A DNA stretch of 64,000 nucleotides from Tritrichomonas musculus (taxonomy: Eukaryota; Parabasalia; Tritrichomonadida; Tritrichomonadidae). Where the stretch lies: the NCBI GenBank assembly GCA_039105265.1, contig JAPFFF010000001.1, forward strand, positions 310,001 through 374,000, in the 5' to 3' direction. Below, piece by piece: positions 10,101 through 20,468 of this stretch. Every line of letters begins with the position of its first letter. The first letter of the stretch is position 1. Made by a program: the position numbers and the translations under genes. The notes below the pieces were generated by a model that searched no databases, was not told the origin of the DNA, and saw nothing but the letters and a program-made list of their open reading frames with translations.

Positions 10101-13100
10101 AAAGTAATCTACAAATTAAAGAAGAATGATAATAAAGATCCGTTTGGTTCTCATGGATGCTATATAATGTGTAAGCATGATGAATGGAATCAAAAATTTA
10201 TTGATAAGAATACTGAGAATTTTATGGAATACTTATGGACGAAAGGAAAAGTAGAAGTATCTGTTAAAACAAAAAATGGAGTTGTTCATCCGGCTTCAGA
10301 TTATAGCCTACATCTGAATTGGCATCCTGCTGATATAAAATTCGAAGGCTATGATTTATTGGGAATTGATTGCGTAATAACAGAAATTGATTCTTCTAAG
10401 ATAAAAGTTAATGAAATAGATAAAATTTTCGCAGATATTTATGCACGAGCAATACCATTTACAATGACAAAATATAATGATGTGGCAACAAGGCTAGAGT
10501 TTTCACCAGGTTCTTATCATATCGATAATACAAATCATGTATCACATGTTGATTTAGATGCCATATTAGATACCATAGAGAAAATAAATTATAAAGTATC
10601 TAGTTTAAAGAGTTTTGATAAAAATATAGAGCTCTATCTTTACAAACAATATACAGATCCAGTAGATGAAGTAAATTGGGATTCAACAACTAATCCATTT
10701 GATTACATTATAAAACAGCAATTTTATGAAATAATTCCGAGGCCTGATGCTGCAACAACATTATACACTGATTACAATATTACATCATCAAAAATAATTA
10801 CTGCAGATAATATTACAACGATGAGAAGTGATTTAAATTTGGTTACTAATAATGTAGATGTGATGAGTTATGATGTAAAAGACTTAACAAATAAAGTAAA
10901 CAATCTTTCTTCAGAAATGGTGGACCAACAAAATAAAACCAAATATCTAAAAGTAAGAACAGACCAAATCGAAATCGTAGCTGATGTTGCCTTAGCATTT
11001 GGTATTGCTGGAACAGTAATGGGAGGTGCTAGTCTTGGATTACAATTAAGTGCTCGAGGAGTTCAAACAGCAACTAGAACTGTTAATGGTGCTTCAAAAG
11101 CGGGTGGTCAATTACAGGGATTATTATCTGATATCAGTGAAGATGTTAGTTCGGATGCGGGTTCCAGTATGCTAGAAATTATTGGTGATGGTTCTGAACT
11201 GCCTGATATTCCAATGGATCCATATATGAGAACAGTCTCGACTACTGATTTGACTCCAATTCTTGAATGGTGCAATAAAGAAACCAGTTCTCTCCCAGCA
11301 ATTAAATTTAGCAGTGAATATGATGACCCAGATAAATTAGTCACAACAATTAATGGTGTAATGGATATTTGTAATAGATTTAGAAGTTCATTAAAACCAA
11401 CATTTAAAGCAATAACTACAAGAATCAATGAAATAAATAATGATTTTATTTCAAAGAATGAATTGGTTAGGGATGACATAATAGATGTTGTTGGTAAATA
11501 TGTTGATGGTGAGGTCCATTTAGAAGCAGAAGATGTTATCACAGATGGAACAATTAAAGCACGATTTTTGGTCCAAAAAATTAGCGAATACAATGATGTA
11601 GATTATGAAGAGAATATAGTTACTATTAATATTACTGGTGGAACAATAAATTACCAAGGAACAGATGATTTTCCTAACTGCACTATGAATGACAAAACAT
11701 TTATCATATCAAATCCAAATAAACTTAGAGTTGGTGGAATACAGATTAAAGAAAATACATGTTTGAGACATATGGACTTTACACTAAATGATTTAGCATA
11801 TACTTGTGATATAAATGCATTAAATAAGAAGATCGACGCATTAAATGATTTTGCAAATTCAAATAATAACGAAATATCAAAAATAATTAATAATGTTGTA
11901 TCCAAAAATGAATTGACTAGAGAAGATACTATTGATGTAGTTGCAGAAACTGATGGCACAACGATTACTTTAACTGCTGAAGATACAATAAGCAATGGCA
12001 TGATTGTATTTAGAATATATTTAGCAAATGCTCAAAAGAATTGTTACTTCAAGTTTGAGGAAGGTGAGATAACAGAATATAAAGGGGTCACAGAAAATAT
12101 AACATTAGGGGATGTCGTTATTAAACCTCTAGCCAGAAGTGAAGAATTTAGGGCATCATGGTTAAATACTTATGAGAAGAATGACCATATAATTACCATA
12201 CATAGCACTCATACATCTAAAATAACAGGGGTTGTAATTCAAGGAAATTCATGTACAAGGAATATGACATTTACAACAAATGATTTAGCATATACTTGTG
12301 ATATAGATGCATTACATAAAAAGATTGATGCTTTGGCTGTTAATTCACATAATAATGATGCAGCTATGGCATCCACATTAAATGATTTTCCAACTGTTGA
12401 TGAAGTTAATTCAGCGTTAGATGAAATAAAAAATAGTATGGTAAACATGGATAATTTATATACGAAAGAAGAAGCAGATAATAAATATCGAAGCAAAAAT
12501 GATTTGATATTTAAAGATGCTGTCGATGTGCCTTTTGAAAATGTCTTAGATAGTTCAGGAATGGGAGAAGTCAAAATAAAAATGAATAGGGGAACTCATC
12601 TTGTTGGAACGATTACTGATGAGGCTGGCGTGGTCAAGAATTTTGATTTTATGTTTGATTATGATGAAGATGTACCTGAAAATACCGATATTTATACCAA
12701 TACAGAAATAGACGGAATCACTTATCCTGTTAATTATTATCAAACTGAGAGTGGTGAATGGCGTTTTAATATAGAGAGCGATACAGGATTTTTAGATACC
12801 AAATTAATATTAGCGGAAAAAATATTGAAACAGGATGAAATAGCTTTGAAAACAGAATTATATACGAAAGAGGAAGCGGATGCCAAGTATGTATTGAAGT
12901 CAGATCCTCAACCATTTACTTTTTACCAGACTGGGATAAGAATGAATAAAAATTGCGATTTATTACACATAGATGGAAGAGTAGCAATTAATTCAGATAA
13001 TCTGGCAAATGCATTAGTAATAGAGAAAACTGTGAATAGAAGTAAGGGTGGACGTCTATTGGAACTCAAAAACTTAACAACAGAAAAAATCTTACAATTT

Positions 13101-14702
13101 GAAACAGATACAGACTACATGAAAATAGCATACCGAGCTGATAATACTTTTAAAGATACATCAAGAATATTATTTACCGATGATGGAAATATTAGCATAT
13201 CAAAGTGTGTTAATGAAAACAACATAGCTTATTCAACCGTGAATGATTTAAATAAATATCGAGAGAAAAATGATTTGATATACAAAGAATCTATCGAAGT
13301 GCCATTTGAAAATGTACAAGATAGTTCAGGAACGTGGGAAGTCAAAATAAAATTGAATAGTGGAACTCGTCTTGTTGGAACATTTACTGATGACTCTGAA
13401 ATGGTTCATAATTTCGATATTCTATTTGTTTATGATGATAATACTGTTATTAATGAAGAAATATATTGGACAGAGGAGATAGATGGAATTTCCTATGAAT
13501 GTGGCTATGAACCAAGGGATGATGGTTATTGGTGCTTTAATGTTGAAGGCTTCAATACCAAATTAATATTAGCCGAAAAAATATTGAAACAGGATGAAAT
13601 AGCATTGAAATCAGAATATTATTCAAAAAGCGAATCAGATGAAAGATTTGCAAAAGATGATATCCCTACAGTTACCAACGAAGATGTTTTTCGTCTAGAT
13701 TTCGATAATTATGAGGATCAATACGACTTACATACAAATAGTCAAAGCTTTGTATTTTTATTGTTAAAAGGATTTACAATAAAAGGAACCAAAGTATTAG
13801 ATAATACATCAATTGATTGTAAATATGTTCCAAAATATAATTATGAAAATAGGATATATACAGATCCGTATTTCATAGAAAGCGGTTCTTCATATTATTT
13901 TAAAAATTTCGATAACTCAGATACTATATATATAATGAGCACAGGATATAATAAAAGTGATGATATTGTTACATTTGGTCTTTCATATTATAATGGAAAA
14001 AATTATGAAAAAATAAATATTACGGAATTATATATTGAAGAAAGGACTGTATTTGATTCTAAAGATGTATATTGCAAGGAGATCATTGATTCTAAATTCA
14101 CACAAAAAACAGATTTATTCAAAATAATTCACATTTGTGATAACAAATATGCTTTTAAAAATGCGATTCCTGATATGTCAGATTATGCTTTGAAAACTTA
14201 TTCATATTCAAAAAGTGAAGCGGACACAAAATATGCTTTAAAAAGTGAAATTCCTGATATGTCAGCAACGAACGAGTATCGAAAAATGGGTGATTTGAAA
14301 TATTATACTGAATCAACATTTACCACAACAGATAATGGTCAAGGGTTTAATTTTGCTACTTTAGCAACGTCAAATATTGAAGGGTATCGTTTTGTTGGTC
14401 ATTATATCGACAGAAATACTGGCGAAGCTGTCTATTTTGATAGAATATGGACTACAGACCAAGACAGAGGAATGACAAAATATTGTAATATCGTAGAGGG
14501 AGATACAACAAATAGATTGATGTTGAATTTTACCGGAGGATTGTTATATGCCGTAGAATATAAAAATAATGGTGCTACTTTGTCACATTCTCTCAATTTA
14601 TCTGCTGTCTATAAACCATCTGATTCTCTCATACTAAAAAGTGTTTATGAGGCTAAAATTGCAGAATTAGAAGCTCGAATTGCGGCTCTTGAAGCGAAGT
14701 AA
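7104..14702 (+). CDS. Giant fibre-like protein, 2532 residues, element C
   Basis: The N-terminus (LYSAKSKVASKLKANGFEI) matches the fibre protein of element B. A glycine run and short coiled region near residue 360 lead into about five Trp-rich repeats (roughly 450-660) of the type YVWD-x-EW...GWRTD. A hydrophobic Gly/Ala segment lies near 1290-1315. The C-terminal half carries units typical of phage and viral tail fibres, such as LYTKEEADNKY, YYSKSESDERF and YSYSKSEADTKYALKSE. It ends in a coiled coil with LEARIAALEAK. A trimeric receptor-binding or adhesion fibre is the natural inference. The ORF is open throughout and is the largest gene of the window. It is divergent from the jelly-roll gene. 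Confidence 0.7.
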   Translation: MSLTLYSAKSKVASKLKANGFEICAGEDEDGNEQINITQDDKPNEYPKFNCLYNKAEVDARVVNDYIENGGSLEGFGDVPITEKSTQILEYRAPENILMEVKSEQVESNRELIKDELCVNTFNDIIKAESKTCEAVHDMYNELMCAADGYEQVVLDEDKGQCEVVKYVQTPTDEFQHLPFHNLASILKNIIKNEKKNQNTTRILYDTFNETNWKKFINGTKQYHYNLQDNTLKTIGYKYKNSDEEVKADQLVEVGSPGEFIDIYTQNQKDNYTNIKLFMGAFLAQYLVEVMIKKGVNYIKTRKDADSLRITIVEDDGTSETITLGEYLNNVYSSLNNLTQAHNDLHDYVLKIKSCNCNQGGGGGMNQADINLVLQMNNDMRQHMENHIRDLQNNQNRLFVDRAVESTQDVFTQTILYRDAIPEIAKQVLEQNEEKQKVDVQDKSSDRGKHHGDDYVWNELWKEWEEIIDEFDRPEGWREDRQASVPINYIWDLVHGEWVMIDNVHDNISPTWRREMDSEYITYNLLKIYENDEDGFLRWSDRYQEWEWYSYYDYYTENESIYIPNRIRDNQEAFGPSFAWNIMDTQWQEHDHEFLDNWRTDSILNPPDNFIWDVEHEEWVIMTQHFDGVGGWRTIHTSEMIDIVEIRNSLLHLFGKIEWNEERKQWVWKPILENENNPPSPLALLSNDKSTGTSIALPDFVNNASSFEEVLKCYGFDICDDTPTLDETKPVLGKYIIKGDLEVNGKILCDSIPSGGTSGDSNFTIKNGYPEYEIKNDDIKPSSLEKTIRLDDTDITKKYNILTIDIPAELKTKLLTIKEHTNIFKITLRKNVVYDEQGNYIREFYIYMYQNKFVAPIVIKRENGCYLYNSSEISDTTSIAFDQELDFNPYDLYLRGELSINYEPSQDALVSTKPVVKCDIIEADNALKLQKSDINYFYKPSKIIDEDAYYKMIYEIPTNYVIPNNMQFVFKEYCFGNEWKLTWNGTNWNGDNIKGRSNGKVIYKLKKNDNKDPFGSHGCYIMCKHDEWNQKFIDKNTENFMEYLWTKGKVEVSVKTKNGVVHPASDYSLHLNWHPADIKFEGYDLLGIDCVITEIDSSKIKVNEIDKIFADIYARAIPFTMTKYNDVATRLEFSPGSYHIDNTNHVSHVDLDAILDTIEKINYKVSSLKSFDKNIELYLYKQYTDPVDEVNWDSTTNPFDYIIKQQFYEIIPRPDAATTLYTDYNITSSKIITADNITTMRSDLNLVTNNVDVMSYDVKDLTNKVNNLSSEMVDQQNKTKYLKVRTDQIEIVADVALAFGIAGTVMGGASLGLQLSARGVQTATRTVNGASKAGGQLQGLLSDISEDVSSDAGSSMLEIIGDGSELPDIPMDPYMRTVSTTDLTPILEWCNKETSSLPAIKFSSEYDDPDKLVTTINGVMDICNRFRSSLKPTFKAITTRINEINNDFISKNELVRDDIIDVVGKYVDGEVHLEAEDVITDGTIKARFLVQKISEYNDVDYEENIVTINITGGTINYQGTDDFPNCTMNDKTFIISNPNKLRVGGIQIKENTCLRHMDFTLNDLAYTCDINALNKKIDALNDFANSNNNEISKIINNVVSKNELTREDTIDVVAETDGTTITLTAEDTISNGMIVFRIYLANAQKNCYFKFEEGEITEYKGVTENITLGDVVIKPLARSEEFRASWLNTYEKNDHIITIHSTHTSKITGVVIQGNSCTRNMTFTTNDLAYTCDIDALHKKIDALAVNSHNNDAAMASTLNDFPTVDEVNSALDEIKNSMVNMDNLYTKEEADNKYRSKNDLIFKDAVDVPFENVLDSSGMGEVKIKMNRGTHLVGTITDEAGVVKNFDFMFDYDEDVPENTDIYTNTEIDGITYPVNYYQTESGEWRFNIESDTGFLDTKLILAEKILKQDEIALKTELYTKEEADAKYVLKSDPQPFTFYQTGIRMNKNCDLLHIDGRVAINSDNLANALVIEKTVNRSKGGRLLELKNLTTEKILQFETDTDYMKIAYRADNTFKDTSRILFTDDGNISISKCVNENNIAYSTVNDLNKYREKNDLIYKESIEVPFENVQDSSGTWEVKIKLNSGTRLVGTFTDDSEMVHNFDILFVYDDNTVINEEIYWTEEIDGISYECGYEPRDDGYWCFNVEGFNTKLILAEKILKQDEIALKSEYYSKSESDERFAKDDIPTVTNEDVFRLDFDNYEDQYDLHTNSQSFVFLLLKGFTIKGTKVLDNTSIDCKYVPKYNYENRIYTDPYFIESGSSYYFKNFDNSDTIYIMSTGYNKSDDIVTFGLSYYNGKNYEKINITELYIEERTVFDSKDVYCKEIIDSKFTQKTDLFKIIHICDNKYAFKNAIPDMSDYALKTYSYSKSEADTKYALKSEIPDMSATNEYRKMGDLKYYTESTFTTTDNGQGFNFATLATSNIEGYRFVGHYIDRNTGEAVYFDRIWTTDQDRGMTKYCNIVEGDTTNRLMLNFTGGLLYAVEYKNNGATLSHSLNLSAVYKPSDSLILKSVYEAKIAELEARIAALEAK

Positions 14703-14893
14703 AAAAATCGGTGTTTGCTCTTCAGCTGGATTTAGCGTCGGGTACATTTCAATCGTGGAAAATATTTTTTTGTAGTCATTAATGACAAACTTTTTGTGAA
14801 GAGAACTTTTTGAATAGAGAACTTTTTGAATTGTTAACTTTTTGAATACGCGAACGATAGAACTTTTTGAATATCTGGCTTTTTGAATGGGGT

Positions 14894-14913
14894 CCAGGGG
14901 CGGGAGCCCTTGG
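14894..14913. other. 20-bp hairpin abutting the end of element B
   Basis: CCAGGGGC and GCCCTTGG form an 8-bp stem with one G-T pair and a GGGA loop. It is GC-rich in an AT-rich setting and ends exactly where the AGTAGTGG terminus of element B begins. Its last six bases, CCTTGG, would be the target duplication of B. The preceding 190 bp hold five or six copies of ACTTTTTGAAT and no gene. Confidence 0.55.
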
Positions 14914-14963
14914 AGTAGTGGTAGGCTGGGGCATGCCAAAGCCTACCGTATACTACTATAAAT

Positions 14964-15242
14964 GACTATGAGATTTTAAATAAATACCCTTTCACAATAA
15001 GAAATAAGAAGACACGTAAACCATTGAAAGATTCAAAACACAATGAAGGTTATTTGACGGTTAATTTGAATGGTGTAAATTATTTAAAACACGTTATTAT
15101 TGCCAAACAATTTTTGCCTAACGATGATCCTATTCACAAAAAAGAAGTCGATCATAAAAACCGCAATCGTAAAGATAACCGTCTATGTAATTTACGATGG
15201 GTAACGCATTCTGAAAACAATTATAATCGTAAAATGCCGTAA
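14964..15242 (+). CDS. NUMOD4/HNH homing-type endonuclease in the TIR of element B
   Basis: From about 14964 the frame reads DYEILNKYPFTIRNKKTRK, which resembles a NUMOD4 DNA-binding motif, followed by GYLTVNLNG. A HNH_3-type core EVDHKNRNRKDNRLCNLRWV then ends in THSENNYNRK. The HNH histidine, the Asn residues and the final asparagine-rich motif are all visible. No ATG lies in frame ahead of the homology. A TTG at 15024 would drop the NUMOD4 part, so the start is unclear. Because it lies in the TIR, a second copy should sit beyond the right edge. It may cut DNA at specific sites to promote spread of the end region. It is followed 16 bp later by the protease start. Confidence 0.6.
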   Translation, partial: DYEILNKYPFTIRNKKTRKPLKDSKHNEGYLTVNLNGVNYLKHVIIAKQFLPNDDPIHKKEVDHKNRNRKDNRLCNLRWVTHSENNYNRKMP

Positions 15243-15258
15243 TTTATTTTTATTCAAA

Positions 15259-15980
15259 ATGTCAGATATAATAATTATTCAAGGTCAAATTCGTTTTAAT
15301 CCACCTATAACAAATCAAAAAGTTGCAGATTTGAAAAGAGAACACAATTTTAAATATATAGATATCACAAATAATTATGTGACATGTTTAGTGCCCTATA
15401 ATTGGATACCAGCAAAGGGGTTTAGGGATGAATTAGAAATATTTGCGAATAATATGAAGGGCAAATTATTTAGAGAACGTTTTAGTGGTGAAATTTTGGC
15501 CTATAAAGGATCGCCTAATGCTAAATCTGCTTGGCGTTATTTCATTAAATATGGGAAGGTGCAAAGTGACAATAATGCTGCCTTTAAGTTCATAAAATAT
15601 TATAAGCCCAAACCAAAAAGACATGCAAAATGGGTGAAGCCAGAGCATGATGATGCATTACCGCCACCTCAAGAAGAGCCATCACAAAATAAAACAATCT
15701 TTCAGAAAAAGTCATCGTCTTCGGCCAAACCCATACTTAAAAAGTTGGCATCTTCATCGTCTTCTTCTCAAACGTCTACATTATCATCAAGCGGTACATC
15801 AAGAGCGCCATCTCCTCCCCCACCCCCACAAACATCCCCTCAATCATCAAAACAAACATCAAGGCACACATCAAGACCACCAACACCTCCAATGGATCTA
15901 GACCAATTTATTGATTATAATGCAATCACTGATAATAATTCACAATTAGAATCAAAAGAAGTATATCCATATCTAAAACT
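15259..15980 (+). pseudogene. 5' part of the protease gene carried by the left TIR of element B
   Basis: This stretch matches the first 240 or so codons of the protease gene at 62659-63966, with about 4 base differences. It holds the N-terminal domain and the Ser/Pro-rich linker but not the catalytic domain. The copy exists because the inner edge of the TIR lies inside the protease gene. It is best read as a TIR-borne fragment, not a working gene, although it keeps the same upstream sequence (TTATTTTTATTCAAAATG). Confidence 0.8.
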
Positions 15981-18900
15981 GGTTTATTCGATTCAATTAA
16001 ATCCTGACTTGTTTGATTCATTATACTCAAATCACCGTTCATCCATTACGTATATGGCACAATATTGAGACGCTCATCAAAAGCTATGAAAAATTGAGAG
16101 CTATCTTCAGAACATTTATTTGTATATCCTTTCGATTCTTCATCATAAGCTATTATCGGACATTGAATATGATTATCATGAACGCTTATGAAAAATTCTT
16201 TGATATATCGTCCTTCTGTGTCATAAACAACATCTTTTCTGAGAATTATTTTGAATATATTCCCATTGAAAGCTTTCAATTTTTGTTCAATATCATCATC
16301 GTTTATTTTAATTTTCAATATATTATAATTTACATTATTGATTGTTTTTGTATCCCCTTCAACGTTTTCATTTTTCACATTGAATTCTGGAACTCCAAAT
16401 TTTATATTAAAAAGTGAATCTGTCTTATCTGATGACGTAGCTAATTTTTCAATATCAACACCGTTTATTAATCCATTTACATTCAAATTTGCTAATATAT
16501 TGAAATTGCCTAAAACCGGTTTTTTCTCATCAATTGTTCGGCCATCTTCTTTCAAAATATTGATATCATAGCTTTCTAATAATTCATTTACTGAATTCAC
16601 TCCTGAAATATTTGCTGGCAAATTATTATTAATATTAATATCTGCTATTTCATCTGATAATAATTTAATATCATCAACGGGGTCTACATGATGGCGCCAA
16701 ACCCATTCACCTCCATATTGAACAATTTGGCCTTTTCCTAAAAATCGGCCTGAATTCAATAATTCAACCATAACTGACACTTCCTCTGAATAGCTATTTC
16801 TCCAATTTCTGTCAAAACCTCTATTTCTATATGATAACATCACCCACTCATCTAAATAATCATCCCATACATAGTTATCAGGAGGAACAAATTCATGATT
16901 GGTTCTCCATCCAGCTTCAAAATTCTGTCCATGTTCTTGCCATTCTTGATCAAAAACATTCCAAACATAATTATCACCAAAATGTTGTCTTTGATCTCTT
17001 TGCCATTCTAATCTTTCACTTTGATCTTGATTTATATATGAGTTATAATTTGCATGAAATATCCATTGATCATATCTATCACTCCAACGAAAAACACCAT
17101 CATTTATTTGAGATGGCAACAGAAAGGTTGCTAATGCTGAACTAGGATTCGTTCTCCAGTCTGCATTTGATTCTTGAATACCATTTTCTGCACCGACAGC
17201 AACCCATTCACCATGAAAAGTGTCAATGATAAAATTGCGTGGCATATTTTGTGAATTAAGATTTGTTCGCCAACCAGATTGAAAATTAGAATTATTATGA
17301 AGAACCCAATGATCAGTTAATATGTCAAAAACATAATTTTCATCTCTTTGAAAAGAACGATCATGTGATGTGTCAATTACATTCACTTTTTCTTTCTTTT
17401 TTCGTCGTCTTTTTATCGTTGTGTTCACTTGAGTTGCTGCTTCTTGATATATTTCTGGTTGAAACATCGCATCAACAAAAGAGCCGACACTATTATCAAT
17501 TATTAAATGATTTTGCTTTTGAATTAATTGTTGAATGTCAAGATGTTGTTGTTGAGAAATTTGGCCAAAAAATCTTTGATTATTATTATTATTATTATTA
17601 TCATTACAATTGCATTCTCTTATATTTGAGACTCTTTCTTCTAAAACATTATGTTGCTGAATAATATTTCGAATATTTCTATTTGTTGTATCGATCCATC
17701 CCTGAAAACTAGGGTCTCTCATATCGTCATCATTATCATCATCATCATTATTATCATTTCCATTTCCATCAATAATAATGCCATTATTAATATCCAACAA
17801 TTGCCCTCCTTCAAAATTGCTCGTGCTTAATGCTAAACGTCCATTTTCAATTTTTTTGGCACGAATCTTTTTGAATGCACTTGTGATTACCATGCCCATA
17901 ATTCCTGAACCAAGAAGAACCAAAATAACAGTAAGGATACTTTTCATAAGCTCTGTTTGGTTTTCATAATATTTTTTCAAAAATTCATAAGCACTATTCA
18001 CTTCAATAACGATATCACCCGTCGTTTCTATTGGATGATTGACAAATTGATAAACTGCATGAATAATTTTTTTTGTGTATTTATCCCATATTAATTGAAC
18101 TGTACCGTTAAATATTTCAATAAATTTTTCTTTGGAAAAGTTGTTATATAAAAATGTTTGTATTGGAGCTGTATATTTACTATTTTGAATTATCTCTTTG
18201 AGCCAATCCATGAACTTGCCTATATCAACTGGATTTTCAATATCAACAATATCCTCTCCATCAAACATAAAACGATATTCTCTATTTTCTATTTCTCCAT
18301 CTAATTTATGAAATGGTATCTGAATTTTATCAAGAGCCTCCATCATTTTCTGTTTATTTATATTTTTGCCTATCCATTCTTTCCAGTCTTCAAAACTGCT
18401 TGTATTTGAAAAGTATTGTTTCAAAAAGTCGACAAAATTTTCGACAACGGCAAAATGTTTATCACCAGCAACATCATCATCAAAATGTGCTATATATGTC
18501 TTCTGATATGTTTCTCCATCTTTACCAAACACAGTCTGTTTAAAATTATTATATATATTTTTCAAAGCAGTTTTATTAAAATTCTCCATGATATGACGGA
18601 AAAAATTCTGATTCTGTTTATCGGCCTTCTTCAATTTTTCAAAAACATTGGCTATATTATCATATTCGATTTCACCTTTATCGTTCACTGTTTTTGTTTT
18701 TAAAGTTTTTGTCTCTATTTCATCTTTGGCTTCATTATATACTGTCACTTCTTGATTATTTAAGCCTTCCATAATATCTTCATGCATTTGAGATATTGTT
18801 TCTGTGTTTGTATTGATTGCATTAACCATTTGGTCAAAATTTGTGATAGGTTCTTCTTTGGGTTTCATTCTATTTTTGGTCAAAAATGATCCATACCATG

Positions 18901-19714
18901 GTTCTGATTCTTTTTCGGTTTCTACATACGTTATCACTTTTGCTTTTCCATCTGGTTTAATATTTGATGAACTGTCAAAACCGAAATCTTTCAAATTATT
19001 GAATGTTTTCATCCAATTATATAAATTTTCAAGAGTGATATTCAATGATTCAATAATCTCATTAATTGTGGCTACTTTTTCTTTTTCATAATAGCATCGT
19101 TTATCTTCCCAATAATCCAAAAGTTGAGCACCATCCTCTTTTTTAAGGGGGAGCATTTTCAATAGTTTATTATCTGGGCTGATAACCGTCATAGCCCTTG
19201 AATGTTTAATAAACTGATTGAGTACTCTTATTAATTGATTATATGTCTTTATTGAATTGTTTTCTGTTGAGATATAATATTTATTCTTTAGATCAAAATC
19301 TAATCCTTTCAATGTTAAGTCTGAAATTTCACGGTTTACATCAAAAGTTGCGTCTATTTTCAATTGATTTAGAGAGTTTTGAATAGCATCTGAATTATCA
19401 TTCAAACATTTATAAAGCTGTTCTAAGGTGAAAGCATTGGTCAATTTGCCATTCACCTTGATTTGTCCTGTTGGATAAATATTGACCTTATATAAGTTTT
19501 TTATATCTCCTGGTTTTATACCTGCACCTGCGGTTATATAAGCATCTATCTCTGTTTTATTATAAATGTTATTGAAGAAAACTGAAGAACCATCTTCATC
19601 TTCTATTTGAACAATTTTATTTCCATTCTCATCTTCTCCGACTTTGATTTCTATTCCATTTGATTTTAATGTCTCAGCCTCACTTGATTGAATTGAGTAT
19701 AAACCAATCGACAT
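15981..19714 (-). pseudogene. Fibre-like gene of element B (broken)
   Basis: The open part encodes about 1220 residues homologous to the first half of the 2532-residue fibre of element C. From the N-terminus there are LYSIQSSEAETLKSNGIEI, a long helical region, a transmembrane-like segment near residue 590 (ILTVILVLLGSGIMGMVIT), a coiled region, and about five Trp-rich repeats (YVWD-x-EW...WRTN) near 780-960. It is divergent from the jelly-roll gene at 19731 with a 16-bp gap. It is broken (a small number of breaks) and much shorter than its relative; the phage-fibre-like C-terminal repeats are not present. The likely role in the intact family is a capsid-vertex fibre. Confidence 0.65.
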
Positions 19715-19730
19715 ATTTAATAATAAATAA

Positions 19731-20468
19731 ATGTTAATTTCTATGCAAAGCCGTGACTCACAAAAATATCATACTGTTTCTTTGACGATGAATATACCTT
19801 GGAAATGCAGCTATGTAAAATATTATGTGTCTTCTATAAACACTAATTCAAACATATTATTAAGCACAAAAGATGATTATATGAAATATCAAGTTGGCAA
19901 AACCGTTCATACTATTGAATTTTCTGAGTCCTATCATTATTCTATCAAACAACTTGAACAAATTTTTAGTCAGAAAAGTGAATTAGCATGGGAATATGAT
20001 AAAAATAAACGAACATTTAAGATAACAGCAAGTTTGAAAACAACAATTACATCAATATCTCACAGAGCAGCATTATTGACTGGATTATATAACACTCCGT
20101 TGCCTTTGACAATTGATCCTAAAGAACCCTTTATTGTGCCAGATTTGCCGATCATAACTCATACAACACTTTATTTAGTCTCTTTACAAGGTAATCCGAT
20201 GTATTCAGCTATTGGAGATCAAGAGTATACGCCTTCAGTTATAGGAAATATAAACACAATGGCTATAGACGGCAAGCCACTGATTTATGACTTTGAGAAA
20301 GAAGGAAAACCAATAAAAATAAAAACAAACACAGATAGTTTAAAATATTTAGAATTAAGTTTAGTCGATTTCCAATTTCAGCCTATCGCTTTAAAAAGTC
20401 CTTTGTTTGTTTCAATTAAAGTAAAGCCAGCTAAAGATGCAGACGTTAAGGATGTGTTAACTAAATGA
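19731..20468 (+). CDS. Jelly-roll-like structural protein (possible penton or minor capsid), element B
   Basis: This 245-residue protein is the homologue of the element C protein at 6353-7084. Conserved blocks are IPWKCSYVKYYVSSINT at the start, ESYHYS, SHRAALLTGLYN, VPDLPI, YLVSLQG, EYTPSVIGNIN and VDFQFQP-LKSPLF. The pattern is beta-rich without membrane segments, consistent with a single jelly-roll. It is divergent from the fibre gene and overlaps the 3' end of the PolB gene by a few bases. The tight divergent pairing with a fibre in two elements points to a shared place in the particle. I cannot name the family with certainty. Confidence 0.55.
   Translation: MLISMQSRDSQKYHTVSLTMNIPWKCSYVKYYVSSINTNSNILLSTKDDYMKYQVGKTVHTIEFSESYHYSIKQLEQIFSQKSELAWEYDKNKRTFKITASLKTTITSISHRAALLTGLYNTPLPLTIDPKEPFIVPDLPIITHTTLYLVSLQGNPMYSAIGDQEYTPSVIGNINTMAIDGKPLIYDFEKEGKPIKIKTNTDSLKYLELSLVDFQFQPIALKSPLFVSIKVKPAKDADVKDVLTK

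Larger units (their letters stand above)
4419..14913. mobile_element. Element C: Maverick/Polinton of the B family (fragment)
   Basis: This segment carries a fragment of a B-family PolB at its left edge, a GIY-YIG-type gene, a repeat-rich spacer and the divergent jelly-roll/fibre pair also found in element B. Its left side is cut by the insertion of D and its right side ends where the TIR of B begins. No TIR of its own is visible, so the rest must lie outside the window or be lost. It is probably the oldest layer, because both D and B abut it. It is broken as an element by these insertions, although its fibre gene is fully open. Confidence 0.65.
14914..15980 (+). repeat. Left terminal inverted repeat of element B
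   Basis: The part from 15225 to 15980 is repeated inverted at 63245-64000, and the remainder should match sequence beyond the right edge. The tip AGTAGTGGTAGGCT can fold with AGCCTACCGTATACTACT just inside it (14938-14955). The repeat holds an HNH gene and the 5' part of the protease gene. Its inner edge is sharp: both copies share ...ATCTAAAACT and then differ. Confidence 0.85.
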
